Positions 1 to 7,406 of a stretch of 16,902 nucleotides of DNA are shown here, piece after piece. Below the pieces are notes generated by a model. It saw only the letters and a program-made list of their open reading frames with translations, did no database searches and was not told the origin of the DNA. Position numbers and translations under genes: made by a program. Every line of letters begins with the position of its first letter. The stretch's first letter is position 1. Source of the stretch: Lachnospiraceae bacterium (GTDB lineage Bacteria; Bacillota; Clostridia; Lachnospirales; Lachnospiraceae). The stretch covers positions 1-16,902 of the forward strand of contig CAAGJU010000342.1 of NCBI GenBank assembly GCA_900770225.1, in the 5' to 3' direction.

Positions 1-114
1 CCTTGAGTCAGGTTCGCAACACCCAACTCATCGTATCATAGGAGGCTTCTTATTGCTATCCGCTACGCTTCCGCTTACTCCATTCTCCCCAGCATAGCTG
101 GGGGATTAGGATTT
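1..114. other. Left-edge intergenic sequence with a GC-rich hairpin
   Basis: No gene is supported here. Positions 87-103 form a perfect 7-bp hairpin (CCCCAGC, loop ATA, GCTGGGG) just past the stop codon of the histidine phosphatase. No T-run follows it on either strand, so it is a poor intrinsic terminator. The stretch 50-80 is rich in short CGCTACGCTTCCGC-type sequence, as often seen in palindromic intergenic repeats. It could be the end of a mobile element (an IS200/IS605-like end was considered), but the window is cut before anything decisive. Confidence 0.3.
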
Positions 115-792
115 TCATTTAGCGCCCGCATAAAAATCGTGGGAGTATTTCTCAGGATAATAAATCTTATCATGCTGGATGATCTTGCCGACGCCGTCCT
201 GCACGTGAATTACGCTGACAGCGCAGTTCACCGGCACACCGCCGTGCCAGAAGCTCGATGTATCCTCATACACATTGTGCAGGATCGCCCGCGAAGCACA
301 GCCATGCGTCGAGAGGAGAATGATCTTCTCATGTCTCGTGCCGTCTGCATCCACCGTATCCTGCAGTTCAGGCTTCCGGATCAGCTCCTCATAAAAATCA
401 TGTGTGCGGTCGATAACCTGCTGGATCGTCTCGCCACCTTCCGGCGGAATGTAATTGTATGAATCCTCATTGAATTTCCTGATAGCATCCAGCGGAACCT
501 CCGACGACCCGGTGCGCACTCTTTTTCCTTCCCAGATACCGAAGCTGATCTCCATGATTCTGGGCTCATCGATCACCGGGATCTGTCTGTCGCGCACCAT
601 GATCTTCGCCGTGTGCTTTGCCCTGATCAGAGGACTTGTATAGCAGATGTCAAACGGCACATCTTTCAGCGCGTCCGAAGTGATTTCCGCGAGCTTCACA
701 CCGAGATCATCGAGATCATCGCCGTGCTGTCCCTGCAGACGGACCTCTTTATTCCAGGATGTCTCTCCGTGTCTCATAACATATATGTACAT
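115..792 (-). CDS. Histidine phosphatase family protein (phosphoglycerate mutase-like)
   Basis: A 225-residue cytosolic protein of the histidine phosphatase superfamily. The N-terminal RHGET motif holds the phospho-accepting His8; R57 of the SPLIRA segment, E81 of EISFG and H163 of STHG fit the other phosphate-pocket and catalytic positions. Length and motif order match small-molecule or phosphosugar phosphatases annotated as 'phosphoglycerate mutase' in clostridia. The substrate cannot be told from sequence, and a cobC- or gpmB-like name would be a guess. The start at 792 is preceded by AGGAAGGA eight bases upstream. It lies 176 bp downstream of pheT, separated by a terminator and its own weak promoter, so it is probably transcribed alone. 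Confidence 0.9.
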   Translation of the reverse strand: MYIYVMRHGETSWNKEVRLQGQHGDDLDDLGVKLAEITSDALKDVPFDICYTSPLIRAKHTAKIMVRDRQIPVIDEPRIMEISFGIWEGKRVRTGSSEVPLDAIRKFNEDSYNYIPPEGGETIQQVIDRTHDFYEELIRKPELQDTVDADGTRHEKIILLSTHGCASRAILHNVYEDTSSFWHGGVPVNCAVSVIHVQDGVGKIIQHDKIYYPEKYSHDFYAGAK

Positions 793-825
793 TCTGTCAT
801 TCCTTCCTGCTCAACCCCGGTCAGT

Positions 826-854
826 ATTGTACATCATCTGCCGCGCATTTGACA
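826..854 (-). promoter_or_regulatory. Putative promoter of the histidine phosphatase gene
   Basis: On the minus strand a -10 TACAAT (826-831) lies 17 bp from a poor -35 TGTCAA (849-854). This gives a leader of about 27 nt and a ribosome binding site at the expected place. The -35 is weak, so the call rests mostly on the -10 and its position between the pheT terminator and the start codon. Confidence 0.4.
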
Positions 855-875
855 TATTCTTGACAAAAATTAACG

Positions 876-913
876 AGATAAAAGGAGCTGCCGCACGGAA
901 GTGAGGCAGCTCT
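876..913 (-). terminator. Intrinsic terminator of pheST
   Basis: On the minus strand an 8-bp GC-rich stem (GAGCTGCC with GGCAGCTC, 885-892 with 905-912, 12-nt loop) is followed by TTTTATCT. It lies 56 bp after the pheT stop codon and fits Rho-independent termination of pheST. Confidence 0.75.
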
Positions 914-968
914 GCATAACAAGATATCAGACTTTGAAAGTCATAGTGGATTCGCTGCTTCGGAGCAA

Positions 969-3392
969 TTACTCTCTCAGCTTGATGCCCATGCTGTCCA
1001 GTCCGTTCAGGATCTTCTTCATCGCGCCGTTGATGTCGTCATCGTTCAGCGTTCTCTCTTTTGAGCGGAATGTCAGTGAATAAGCCATGGACTTATATCC
1101 TTCCGCAACCTGTCCGCCCTCGTAGAGGTCGAAGAGCTTCAGGTCCTCAAGGATCTTGCCGCCGCGCTGACGGAGCATCTTCTCGATGGCTGCGGCCTCA
1201 ATGTCGTGAGGCACGAGCATGGAGATATCCCGTGTTACGGCCGGGAACTTCGCGATGCCGGTATAACGGCGCTCGAAGGTGGCGAACGGAACGACCTCAG
1301 GCATGTCGATGACTGCCAGGTAAGCTCTCTGACCGATACCGTAATTGCGGAGAACCATCGGATGAACCTCACCCAGATAGCCGATCGTCTTTCCGTCATA
1401 GGTCACGTATGCCTGGCGGCCCGGATGCAGGAAGGTCTTGTCTGACCGTTTGTATTCAACGAGATCATGCATGCCGACCTGCCCGAGGAATTCCTCGATC
1501 ACGCCCTTCATGCTGTAAAAATCTCCGTCTCCGTAAAATCCGAGCGTAAACTGCATCCTCTCATCCGGGAGCTCTGTAAGTGGAAGACTCTTCGCGATGT
1601 AAATGTTGCCGAGCTCATACAGATGCACGTTCTTGTTCCGGCGGCTGTAGTTCAGCGCGAGAGAGGAAAGAATGCCGTTTGCGGACAGCGTACGCATAAT
1701 GGAGAAATCCTCTCCGAGCGGATTTGAAATGCGGATGGCATTTCTCTCCGGCGCATCTGCCGGCAGAAGCAGCATGTCATATACCTTCGGGCTCTCGAAG
1801 GAGTAGCAGAATCCCTGTGAGAATCCGCAGTACTGTGCGACATCTCTTGCCTTTGCCTCTACGCGGTTCTTGAAGGAAAGTCCTCCTGTTGTGGATTCCC
1901 CGTGCGGCAGCGTTGTCGGGATGTGGTCATAACCGTAAAATCTCGCCACTTCCTCTGCCAGATCGCAGGTTCTGTGGATATCCTGACGGAAAGTCGGGGC
2001 AACGATCTCATTCGTCTCTCTGTCATAGCGGAGATCCTCTGCCTCGAAGTACTTAATCATATCCTCTGCGCTGATATCCGTGCCCAGCAGCGCATTGATG
2101 CGGTCAGGCTCGAACTTCACGCGGGATTCCTCCCGTTTTACGGGATAGACATCGATGGCACCGCCGACAACCTCGCCAGCGCCGAACTCCTCGATCAGCT
2201 GGCAGGCACGGTTCATGGCTTCCATGGCCGTATTCGGGTCAAGTCCCTTGTCGAATTTACGGGAAGCGTCGGTCTGATGGCCAAGTCTCTTCGCGGAGAG
2301 ACGGATATTGGTACCGTCGAAGCACGCCGCCTCAAAGAGCATCGTATGCACATCGTCGGTGATCATGGAGTTCTGTCCACCCATGATGCCTGCGAGACCG
2401 ATCGGTTTTTCCGCATCGTTGATCATGAGAATGTCATGATCCAGTGTGTACTCCTTGCCGTCGAGCGTCGTGAACTTTTCTCCATCGGTGGCACGCTTCA
2501 CGATGATCTGATGGCCTGCGACCTTGTCCAGATCATAGGCATGCATCGGCTGACCGTACTCTTCCATCACGTAGTTGGTGATGTCGACCACGTTGTTGAT
2601 CGGACGTATGCCGTTGGAAGCCAGGCAGTGCTGCATCCACTTCGGCGAAGGAGCCAGATGGATATTTTTTACCACGCGGGCTGTGTAACGCGGGCAGAGG
2701 TCCGTGTCAACGACGTCTACCTTAACGTAATCGTTGACGTCCTCGTCGTTTCCGGTCTTTTTGATCACCGGCGGAACGAATTTCTTGTGGAAGGTTGCAG
2801 CGGCTTCACGGGCAATGCCGAGCACGCTGTAGCAGTCCACACGGTTCGAGGTGATCTCGTACTCGAAGTTCACGTCATGCAGGCCAAGTGCCGCGATGGC
2901 GTCATCGCCGGGCTTTACGCCGTCTTCCTCGGAAAAAGCATAGAGGCCGCTCTCCGGTGCTTCGGGATAAAATTCACGTGAGCTTCCGAGCTCCTCGATT
3001 GAGCACATCATGCCGTGGGACGGAACGCCGCGGAGCACACCGTCCTTGATCTCAATGCCGTCCTCCGGAAGGGCGCTGCCGTCATGTCCGCCGGCTACTT
3101 TTCCGCCCGGAAGAACAACCGCTGTCAGCATGCCGACCTTTGCGTTCGGCGCACCGGTGACAATCTGTATGGTCTCCGTGCCGATATCGACCTGGCAGAT
3201 CACGAGGTGATCGGCGTTCGGATGCGGCTCGATGGAAACGATTTTGCCGACGACAATATTTTTCAGATTTTTATCGAGAACCGTGTAGGTCTCTCCCTTG
3301 GTGCCGGAGAGCGTCATTCCGTCGAAGTACTCCTGCGCGGAGACATCGAGATCCGGCACATACATTTTTATCCATGAATAAGAAGTGTTCAT
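969..3392 (-). CDS. pheT: Phenylalanine--tRNA ligase beta subunit
   Basis: An 807-residue beta subunit of the alpha2beta2 phenylalanyl-tRNA synthetase, full length for the long bacterial type. Domains in order: an N-terminal EMAP/tRNA-binding fold (about 42-155, starting near VGKIVSIEPHPNADHL), B3/B4 editing region (about 210-385, with MHAYDLDKV), B5 region (about 410-480), a catalytic-like core, and a C-terminal FDX-ACB anticodon-binding domain (about 713-806, with FPAVTRDISMLV and LTFRSKERTLND). The beta subunit positions tRNA-Phe and hydrolyses mischarged Tyr-tRNA-Phe. Start at 3392 has GGGAGG eight bases upstream. It begins 17 bp after the pheS stop, so both are co-transcribed and controlled by the T-box upstream of pheS. 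No truncation or frameshift is visible. Confidence 0.98.
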   Translation of the reverse strand: MNTSYSWIKMYVPDLDVSAQEYFDGMTLSGTKGETYTVLDKNLKNIVVGKIVSIEPHPNADHLVICQVDIGTETIQIVTGAPNAKVGMLTAVVLPGGKVAGGHDGSALPEDGIEIKDGVLRGVPSHGMMCSIEELGSSREFYPEAPESGLYAFSEEDGVKPGDDAIAALGLHDVNFEYEITSNRVDCYSVLGIAREAAATFHKKFVPPVIKKTGNDEDVNDYVKVDVVDTDLCPRYTARVVKNIHLAPSPKWMQHCLASNGIRPINNVVDITNYVMEEYGQPMHAYDLDKVAGHQIIVKRATDGEKFTTLDGKEYTLDHDILMINDAEKPIGLAGIMGGQNSMITDDVHTMLFEAACFDGTNIRLSAKRLGHQTDASRKFDKGLDPNTAMEAMNRACQLIEEFGAGEVVGGAIDVYPVKREESRVKFEPDRINALLGTDISAEDMIKYFEAEDLRYDRETNEIVAPTFRQDIHRTCDLAEEVARFYGYDHIPTTLPHGESTTGGLSFKNRVEAKARDVAQYCGFSQGFCYSFESPKVYDMLLLPADAPERNAIRISNPLGEDFSIMRTLSANGILSSLALNYSRRNKNVHLYELGNIYIAKSLPLTELPDERMQFTLGFYGDGDFYSMKGVIEEFLGQVGMHDLVEYKRSDKTFLHPGRQAYVTYDGKTIGYLGEVHPMVLRNYGIGQRAYLAVIDMPEVVPFATFERRYTGIAKFPAVTRDISMLVPHDIEAAAIEKMLRQRGGKILEDLKLFDLYEGGQVAEGYKSMAYSLTFRSKERTLNDDDINGAMKKILNGLDSMGIKLRE

Positions 3393-3409
3393 CTCCTGTG
3401 CCTCCCTGA

Positions 3410-4441
3410 TCAGAACTGTTTGAGGAAACGCGCATCATTCTCATAGAGAAGGCGCATGTCATCGATTTCATACTTCAGAAGTGCGATACGCTCCAGGCCG
3501 ACACCGAATGCGAAGCCCGTGTACTCATTGGGGTCGATGCCGCACATCTCCAGCACGTGCGGATGCACCATGCCGCAGCCGAGGATCTCAATCCAGCCCT
3601 CGCCCTTGCAGAAACGGCAGCCCTTGCCGCCGCACTTGAAGCAGCTCACATCCATCTCTGCGGACGGCTCTGTGAACGGAAAATGATGCGGGCGGAACTT
3701 GGTCTTCGTATCCGGTCCGAATACTTCCTTGGCGAACTTGTCGAGCGTACCCTTGAGATCTGCAAACGTGATATTCTTGTCAATAACGAGTCCCTCTACC
3801 TGATGGAAGGAAGGGCTGTGCGTCGCATCGACTTCGTCCGAACGGAATACGCGTCCCGGAGAGATCATACGGATCGGCAGATTTCCCTGCTCCATGCGTC
3901 TGGCCTGTACGGGGGATGTCTGCGTGCGGAGCACGATGTCCTTGTTGATGTAGAAAGTATCCTGCTCATCCTTTGCCGGATGATTCGGCGGAATATTCAG
4001 CTTGGTGAAGTTGTACTCGTCCCACTCGATTTCCGGTCCCTCGATGACCTCGTATCCCATGCCTACAAAAATGCGCTCGAGCTCCTCGAGAGCGATCTGG
4101 TTCGGATGCGGATGGCCGATCTCTGCTTTTTTCGCGGGAAGTGTGACATCGATCGTCTCGGCCGCCATTCTGGCGTTCATGAACTCGAGGTCGATCTCTT
4201 TCTTCCTCTTTTCGATCAGCTCCGTCACGCGGTCGCGCGCCTCATTGACCATCTGGCCGATCTTCGGGCGGTCCTCCGCCGCGACATCCTTCATGCCTTT
4301 CATCAGTTCCTTCAGCTGGCCTTTTTTACCGAGAATATCCACACGCACGGAATTGAGCGCGTCTGGATCCTGAGCTTCAGAGAGTCTGCTGACGGCATCT
4401 GATACGATGCTGTCCAGTTTTTCCTTCATCGTGCTGCTCAT
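3410..4441 (-). CDS. pheS: Phenylalanine--tRNA ligase alpha subunit
   Basis: A 343-residue class II aminoacyl-tRNA synthetase subunit that activates phenylalanine and charges tRNA-Phe in the cytosol together with PheT. The N-terminal 85 residues are the expected coiled-coil arm that contacts tRNA. Motif 2 is seen at GRVFRSDEVDATHSPSFHQ (about 196-214) and motif 3 at GFAFGVGLERIALL. A four-cysteine cluster (C267, C270, C275, C278) in the CFKCGGKGCRFC segment is the zinc-ribbon-like insert found in many bacterial PheS proteins. The start at 4441 is preceded by AAAGGAAG about 8 bases upstream; a second Met four codons in is possible. It is the first gene of pheST and has a leader of about 460 nt containing a T-box and, after it, a double-hairpin repeat. 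Confidence 0.98.
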   Translation of the reverse strand: MSSTMKEKLDSIVSDAVSRLSEAQDPDALNSVRVDILGKKGQLKELMKGMKDVAAEDRPKIGQMVNEARDRVTELIEKRKKEIDLEFMNARMAAETIDVTLPAKKAEIGHPHPNQIALEELERIFVGMGYEVIEGPEIEWDEYNFTKLNIPPNHPAKDEQDTFYINKDIVLRTQTSPVQARRMEQGNLPIRMISPGRVFRSDEVDATHSPSFHQVEGLVIDKNITFADLKGTLDKFAKEVFGPDTKTKFRPHHFPFTEPSAEMDVSCFKCGGKGCRFCKGEGWIEILGCGMVHPHVLEMCGIDPNEYTGFAFGVGLERIALLKYEIDDMRLLYENDARFLKQF

Positions 4442-4500
4442 AGCTTATCTTCCTTTCATTTATTTCTCACTTCGTGTTATTACCTGCTGGCTTTCGTATA

Positions 4501-4587
4501 AATGAGACAAAACACGCTTCGCGAGTTATATCTCATATCGCGGCATTCGCCATACCTGATCACTTCGTGATTGGATATGGTTCTCTG
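4501..4587 (-). repeat. Double-hairpin repeat, copy A
   Basis: Read on the minus strand, CAGAGA is followed by CCATATCC...GGTATGG (first hairpin, inner stem ATCAC/GTGAT around GAA), a linker GGCGAATGCCGCGATA, then ATGAGA...TCTCAT (second hairpin, loop around CGCGAAGCG). The same layout recurs at 12654-12741 on the plus strand with most differences preserving pairing. It lies between the T-box terminator and the pheS start, so it is present only in read-through transcripts. It encodes no plausible protein. It could be a REP- or MITE-type repeat or a structured RNA module. Confidence 0.7.
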
Positions 4588-4596
4588 TCCGCGTAA

Positions 4597-4639
4597 ATAA
4601 AAAGGATCAGTCAGTCCCTTTACAGGGACGGACTGATCC
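4597..4639 (-). terminator. T-box attenuator (intrinsic terminator)
   Basis: A 16-bp near-perfect hairpin (4604-4639; stem GGATCAGTCCGTCCCT on the minus strand) is followed by TTTTTAT. Its 5' arm starts right after the T-box sequence, so its formation competes with the antiterminator, as expected in a tRNA-controlled leader. Confidence 0.9.
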
Positions 4640-4903
4640 GCGTTACCACCCTTATTCCCGGAAACTGTATTCCGGACACTCATTGACGCTGTGACGTGCG
4701 TACACGTCCGGTCTTACTTTTCGACATGACCAGTTTTCAGCATTTTTCCTACTGACCTGCTCTGTCCTGTTCGGATCGGAAGCTCCGGCGCGAACCTCGG
4801 GAAATGAAGGAACCTGAGAAGATTTTCAGCCGACGGTCTTCTCTCTCTGGCGGAAATCATATCCTTACTGACGCCATCAAAGCCTTTGCTATGATTTTCA
4901 GAC
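4597..4903 (-). promoter_or_regulatory. T-box leader, probably tRNA-Phe responsive
   Basis: The minus-strand sequence AAGGGTGGTAACGCG at 4639-4653 is the conserved T-box that pairs with the uncharged tRNA acceptor end, and it precedes a terminator hairpin. Further 5' the leader has the stem I distal region AGAGAGAGAAGAC...TCTTCTC (about 4818-4851). Shortly after it come UUC triplets in the expected specifier area; the best candidate is 4806-4808 (UUC followed by A), which reads Phe and matches the downstream pheS. When tRNA-Phe is uncharged the antiterminator forms and pheST is expressed. The T-box identity is certain; the exact specifier codon was placed by eye and is less so. Confidence 0.92.
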
Positions 4904-4909
4904 ATTCGT

Positions 4910-4939
4910 ATTCTAGTAGACAGGCTTCCTGTTTGTCAA
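4910..4939 (-). promoter_or_regulatory. Promoter of the pheST operon
   Basis: A consensus -35 TTGACA (minus strand, 4934-4939) and -10 TAGAAT (4910-4915) are 18 bp apart. Transcription would start near 4903, just before T-box stem I. It lies immediately after the terminator of the neighbouring RNA gene. Confidence 0.8.
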
Positions 4940-4956
4940 GTGGGAACTGTAACATC

Positions 4957-4996
4957 AAAAAAAGATAAGAGACAGCACCTCTCGGTCTGTCTCTTA
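4957..4996 (-). terminator. Intrinsic terminator of the small RNA gene
   Basis: On the minus strand a 10-bp perfect stem (CTGTCTCTTA with TAAGAGACAG, 4966-4975 with 4987-4996) is followed, after two bases, by seven T residues (4957-4963). It ends the structured RNA just before the pheST promoter. Confidence 0.85.
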
Positions 4997-5200
4997 AAAG
5001 CCCGGGATGCCGCGCCTGCAAACTTGACTCCCAGACGAATCCAGGTGGGTTGCCTCATCTGAACTTTTGTCTTCCGTTCGGAGACGGCCTGACAGCCGTG
5101 CAGGAATATCGGCATCCCTTTTTAAGCAATTTGTAGGTTCAACATAATACAGGGTTATCGCACACCCCAGGTAAATTACTGTTTTTTCAAATCTCTGTTT
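4957..5200 (-). ncRNA. ssrS: Structured non-coding RNA with own promoter and terminator; 6S RNA candidate
   Basis: No protein gene fits between folD and the pheST promoter, yet this stretch has a strong promoter, a strong terminator and long-range pairing. The sequence CTTAAAA plus GGGATGCCG and CCTGC (5100-5126) pairs with GCAGG, CGGCATCCC and TTTTAAG (4993-5019), closing a domain with internal hairpins (ACGGC/GCCGT; CAGATGA/TCGTCTG). Near the 5' end is ACCTGGGGTGTGCG (about 5160-5173), which resembles the 5' central-bubble strand of Gram-positive 6S RNAs as I remember it. Length (about 180-245 nt) and stand-alone status also suit 6S RNA, which binds RNA polymerase. That it is a stable RNA is likely; the 6S identity is tentative. 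An orphan riboswitch is less likely because a terminator and a fresh promoter separate it from pheS. Confidence 0.5.
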
Positions 5201-5206
5201 TTTGTT

Positions 5207-5234
5207 ATTATATATCCTATTTTCGCACTTGCAA
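5207..5234 (-). promoter_or_regulatory. Promoter of the small RNA gene
   Basis: A perfect -10 TATAAT (minus strand, 5207-5212) lies 16 bp from -35 TTGCAA (5229-5234), predicting a start near 5200. It sits between the folD stop codon and the structured RNA, showing that the RNA need not be a 3' processing product of folD. Confidence 0.75.
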
Positions 5235-5263
5235 AGCCTTATTTTCAGCAATATGACAACTGA

Positions 5264-6118
5264 TTACAGCGATCTGCTGCGTTCTGCCGCGCGGATGACA
5301 TGCTCCGCCAGCACCGTGGTCGTGACACTGCCTACGCCACCCGGTACAGGGGTGATGGCTCTGACGACGGGCTCGACCTCATCAAAAGCAACGTCGCCGC
5401 ACATTTTTCCCTCATCATTGACGTGAATACCCACATCGATGACTGTCTGATCCGGGTTCGTATACGAACTGCCGACAAGGCCGGCCCGACCCGCAGCTGC
5501 CACAAGGATGTCCGCCTGTCTGGCTTCAGCCGCAGGATCCTTCGTTCTGGTATGACAGATCGTGACTGTCGCATTTTCCTTCATCAGCATCATGGCGACA
5601 GGCCGTCCGATAACAAGGCTCCGGCCAATGATCACTGCCTTTTTTCCTTCCACCGGGATGCCGTAGTGATGAAGGATTTCCATCACCGCCTGCGCTGTGC
5701 AGGGCGGGAACCCTTTGTCGCTGCCACTGTAAACGCCTGCCATGGAAATGTCTGTCACGCCGTCCACATCCTTCGCCGGATCGATCGTGTTGATAATTTT
5801 TCTCTCATCCAGATGCTTCGGCAGCGGGCGGAAAAGAAGGATACCATGCACGCTGTCATCTTCATTCAGCGAACGGATTGCCTGCAGCAGCACATCTTCC
5901 GTCACATCTGCGGGGAACACCCGTTTTGTGCAGATAATACCGGCCTTCTCGCATTTCTTCAGCGCGCCGCGCTCGTAGGACAGATCTTCTTCTCTTTCAC
6001 CCACGCGAACGACAGCCAGGCACGGCTCAATGTCTGCCTTCTGAAGTTCTTCCGAGCGAATCTTAAGATCTTCAAGCAGCGCCTGATTCACTTCCTTACC
6101 GAGCAGTCTGTCTGCCAT
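5264..6118 (-). CDS. folD: FolD-type methylenetetrahydrofolate dehydrogenase (cyclohydrolase residues altered)
   Basis: A 284-residue cytosolic FolD family enzyme, which interconverts 5,10-methylene-, methenyl- and 10-formyl-tetrahydrofolate using NADP. Seen: the N-terminal GK-containing start, PLP (98-100), KDVDG (116-120), the nucleotide-binding GRSLVIGRPVA, DVGIH, and PVPGGVGSVTT near the end. The start at 6118 (MADRLLGK) was chosen over two upstream in-frame ATGs because AGGAGG lies six bases before it and the family starts there. Odd: the Y-x3-K motif reads Y48-E-R-G-A52, so the catalytic Lys is Ala, and the Gln normally two residues before PLP is Phe96. PCTPxG reads PCTAQA. In human FolD the Lys is needed for cyclohydrolase, so this enzyme may be dehydrogenase only. 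It follows gpsA by 149 bp. Confidence 0.93.
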   Translation of the reverse strand: MADRLLGKEVNQALLEDLKIRSEELQKADIEPCLAVVRVGEREEDLSYERGALKKCEKAGIICTKRVFPADVTEDVLLQAIRSLNEDDSVHGILLFRPLPKHLDERKIINTIDPAKDVDGVTDISMAGVYSGSDKGFPPCTAQAVMEILHHYGIPVEGKKAVIIGRSLVIGRPVAMMLMKENATVTICHTRTKDPAAEARQADILVAAAGRAGLVGSSYTNPDQTVIDVGIHVNDEGKMCGDVAFDEVEPVVRAITPVPGGVGSVTTTVLAEHVIRAAERSRSL

Positions 6119-6267
6119 GTTCATCCTCCTGACACATTTCAATACGCTGTAACATTCGACAGCATCGTACTTTCAATACGGATCTCAAACGCAGGTTAAT
6201 CGATACAGGATTCAACAAGTATCGGTCCGTTTCTGATCATTGTACATTACCCGATGACAGTTCCGGG
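6119..6267 (-). other. gpsA-folD intergenic spacer with a hairpin
   Basis: A 149-bp gap without a gene. On the minus strand CGATAC and GTATCG (12-nt loop) can pair, with ACGGA/TCCGT possibly extending the structure; there is no T-run. TACAAT near 6239-6244 has no convincing -35 partner. No tetrahydrofolate or ZTP riboswitch consensus was recognised. folD may be read from the upstream operon or from a promoter I could not define. Confidence 0.35.
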
Positions 6268-7296
6268 TTAAGCCTCACAGCTGTCGCCGTCCACGTCCCA
6301 GCCATCGACTTCATCTCTGCCCTTTCGCAGCATCAGATCCTCCACGCCATCCTGTGCGGATCTTCCGTCAAAGAGTACAGCATTGACCACTTCGATGATC
6401 GGCATCTCAACGCCGTATTTCTGCGCCAGCTTCAGGCCGGCTCTTGCCGAATATACGCCCTCCACGACCTGATGCACTTCCTTCATCGCCTCTTCCATGG
6501 AAACGCCCTGTCCCATCAGGTAGCCGGCCTTCCGGTTGCGGCTGTGTACGGAAGAACAGGTGACGATGAGATCGCCTATGCCCGACAGGCCGAAAAGCGT
6601 CCGCCGCCTGAGGCCCATCTTTTCTCCCAGTCTCGCGATCTCCTCGCTGCCGCGCGTGATCAGAGCTGCCTTGGCATTATCACCGTATCCCATGCCGTCC
6701 GCCATGCCTGCAGCAAGGGCAATGACATTTTTAAGCGCGGCGCCAAGCTGAATGCCCTGCATGTCCGGGCTTGTGTACACACGGAAAAACGGTGCCATAA
6801 ACGTCTTCTGCACGCAGAGAGCGGTTGCCTTATTATGCGCGCCTGCGACAATAGCCGTCGGCATGCCTTTGCCCACTTCTTCCGCGTGGCTCGGTCCGGA
6901 AAGCACCGCCACATTAGCGTCCGGAATCTCAGATTCCAGGATCTGGCTCATGGTGTTCAGCGTAGATTCCTCGATTCCCTTGGTCACGCTGACGATCAGC
7001 TGTCCCGGTTCGACAAAGTCCTTCATCTTCTTCGCCGTCCCACGGAGAACCATGGAGGGCACGGCGACAACGAGCATATCCTTGTCGCGGCAGGCCTCCT
7101 CCAGTCCGCACGTATAATGAACACTCTCCGGCAGAATGACGCCGGGCAGCTTGTCTCTGTTCTCGTGATACTGCTCAAACATTTCTGTCTCGGACTGCTC
7201 ATATGACCACAGCGTCACACTGTGCCCGTTCTTACTTAGAAGCCATGTCAGTGCTGTTCCCCAGCTGCCTGACCCGATCATACCGATCCTGCTCAT
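6268..7296 (-). CDS. gpsA: NAD(P)H-dependent glycerol-3-phosphate dehydrogenase
   Basis: A 342-residue cytosolic enzyme that reduces dihydroxyacetone phosphate to sn-glycerol-3-phosphate for phospholipid synthesis. The Rossmann motif GSGSWG is at 8-13; SVTKGIE (103-109), LSGPSHAEEV (132-141), catalytic-type K189 in GAALKN, and GDNAKAALITRG (205-216) are all present. The start at 7296 (MSRIGMIG) was chosen because the longer in-frame extension adds 30 residues not found in the family, and AGGAAGG lies just upstream. The C-terminus carries a short acidic tail after the usual end. It follows plsY, which uses its product, by 110 bp; the two probably share a transcript starting upstream of the DUF512 gene. 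Confidence 0.97.
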   Translation of the reverse strand: MSRIGMIGSGSWGTALTWLLSKNGHSVTLWSYEQSETEMFEQYHENRDKLPGVILPESVHYTCGLEEACRDKDMLVVAVPSMVLRGTAKKMKDFVEPGQLIVSVTKGIEESTLNTMSQILESEIPDANVAVLSGPSHAEEVGKGMPTAIVAGAHNKATALCVQKTFMAPFFRVYTSPDMQGIQLGAALKNVIALAAGMADGMGYGDNAKAALITRGSEEIARLGEKMGLRRRTLFGLSGIGDLIVTCSSVHSRNRKAGYLMGQGVSMEEAMKEVHQVVEGVYSARAGLKLAQKYGVEMPIIEVVNAVLFDGRSAQDGVEDLMLRKGRDEVDGWDVDGDSCEA

Positions 7297-7406
7297 GAAT
7301 TCCTGCCTTCCTGCATTTTCACTGAAAATTTCCTGATAATAATCAGAGTTTTCCTGCTGTAACGGGTAATTCAATCCCACAGTCAAAGTTTCAACCAGAT
7401 ACGGGA

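Noticed and set aside
1..114. End of an IS200/IS605-type element
   Set aside because: A hairpin and short frames are suggestive, but no transposase or second end is in the window.
869..883. A third copy of the double-hairpin repeat near the pheT terminator
   Set aside because: Only about 14 bases (TTTTATCTCGTTAA on the minus strand) match copy B; neither hairpin is present.
1902..2981. Long plus-strand reading frame (359 codons) opposite pheT
   Set aside because: It lies fully antisense to the well-conserved pheT, has no recognisable motif, and is the usual shadow of a GC-rich gene.
3557..4402. 281-codon plus-strand frame opposite pheS
   Set aside because: Antisense shadow of pheS with no family resemblance and no ribosome site worth noting.
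4480..4905. Two small minus-strand frames (67 and 63 codons) in the pheS leader
   Set aside because: They overlap the T-box, its terminator and the repeat, all of which explain the sequence as regulatory RNA.
5004..5118. SRP RNA, or a SAM, ZTP or tetrahydrofolate riboswitch
   Set aside because: GGCAACCCACC and GTCAGGCC gave partial resemblance, but the required core motifs are missing, and a terminator plus new promoter separate it from pheS.
4994..5251. 85-codon minus-strand frame between folD and pheST
   Set aside because: It coincides with the structured RNA, contains the promoter of that RNA, and has no conserved protein feature.
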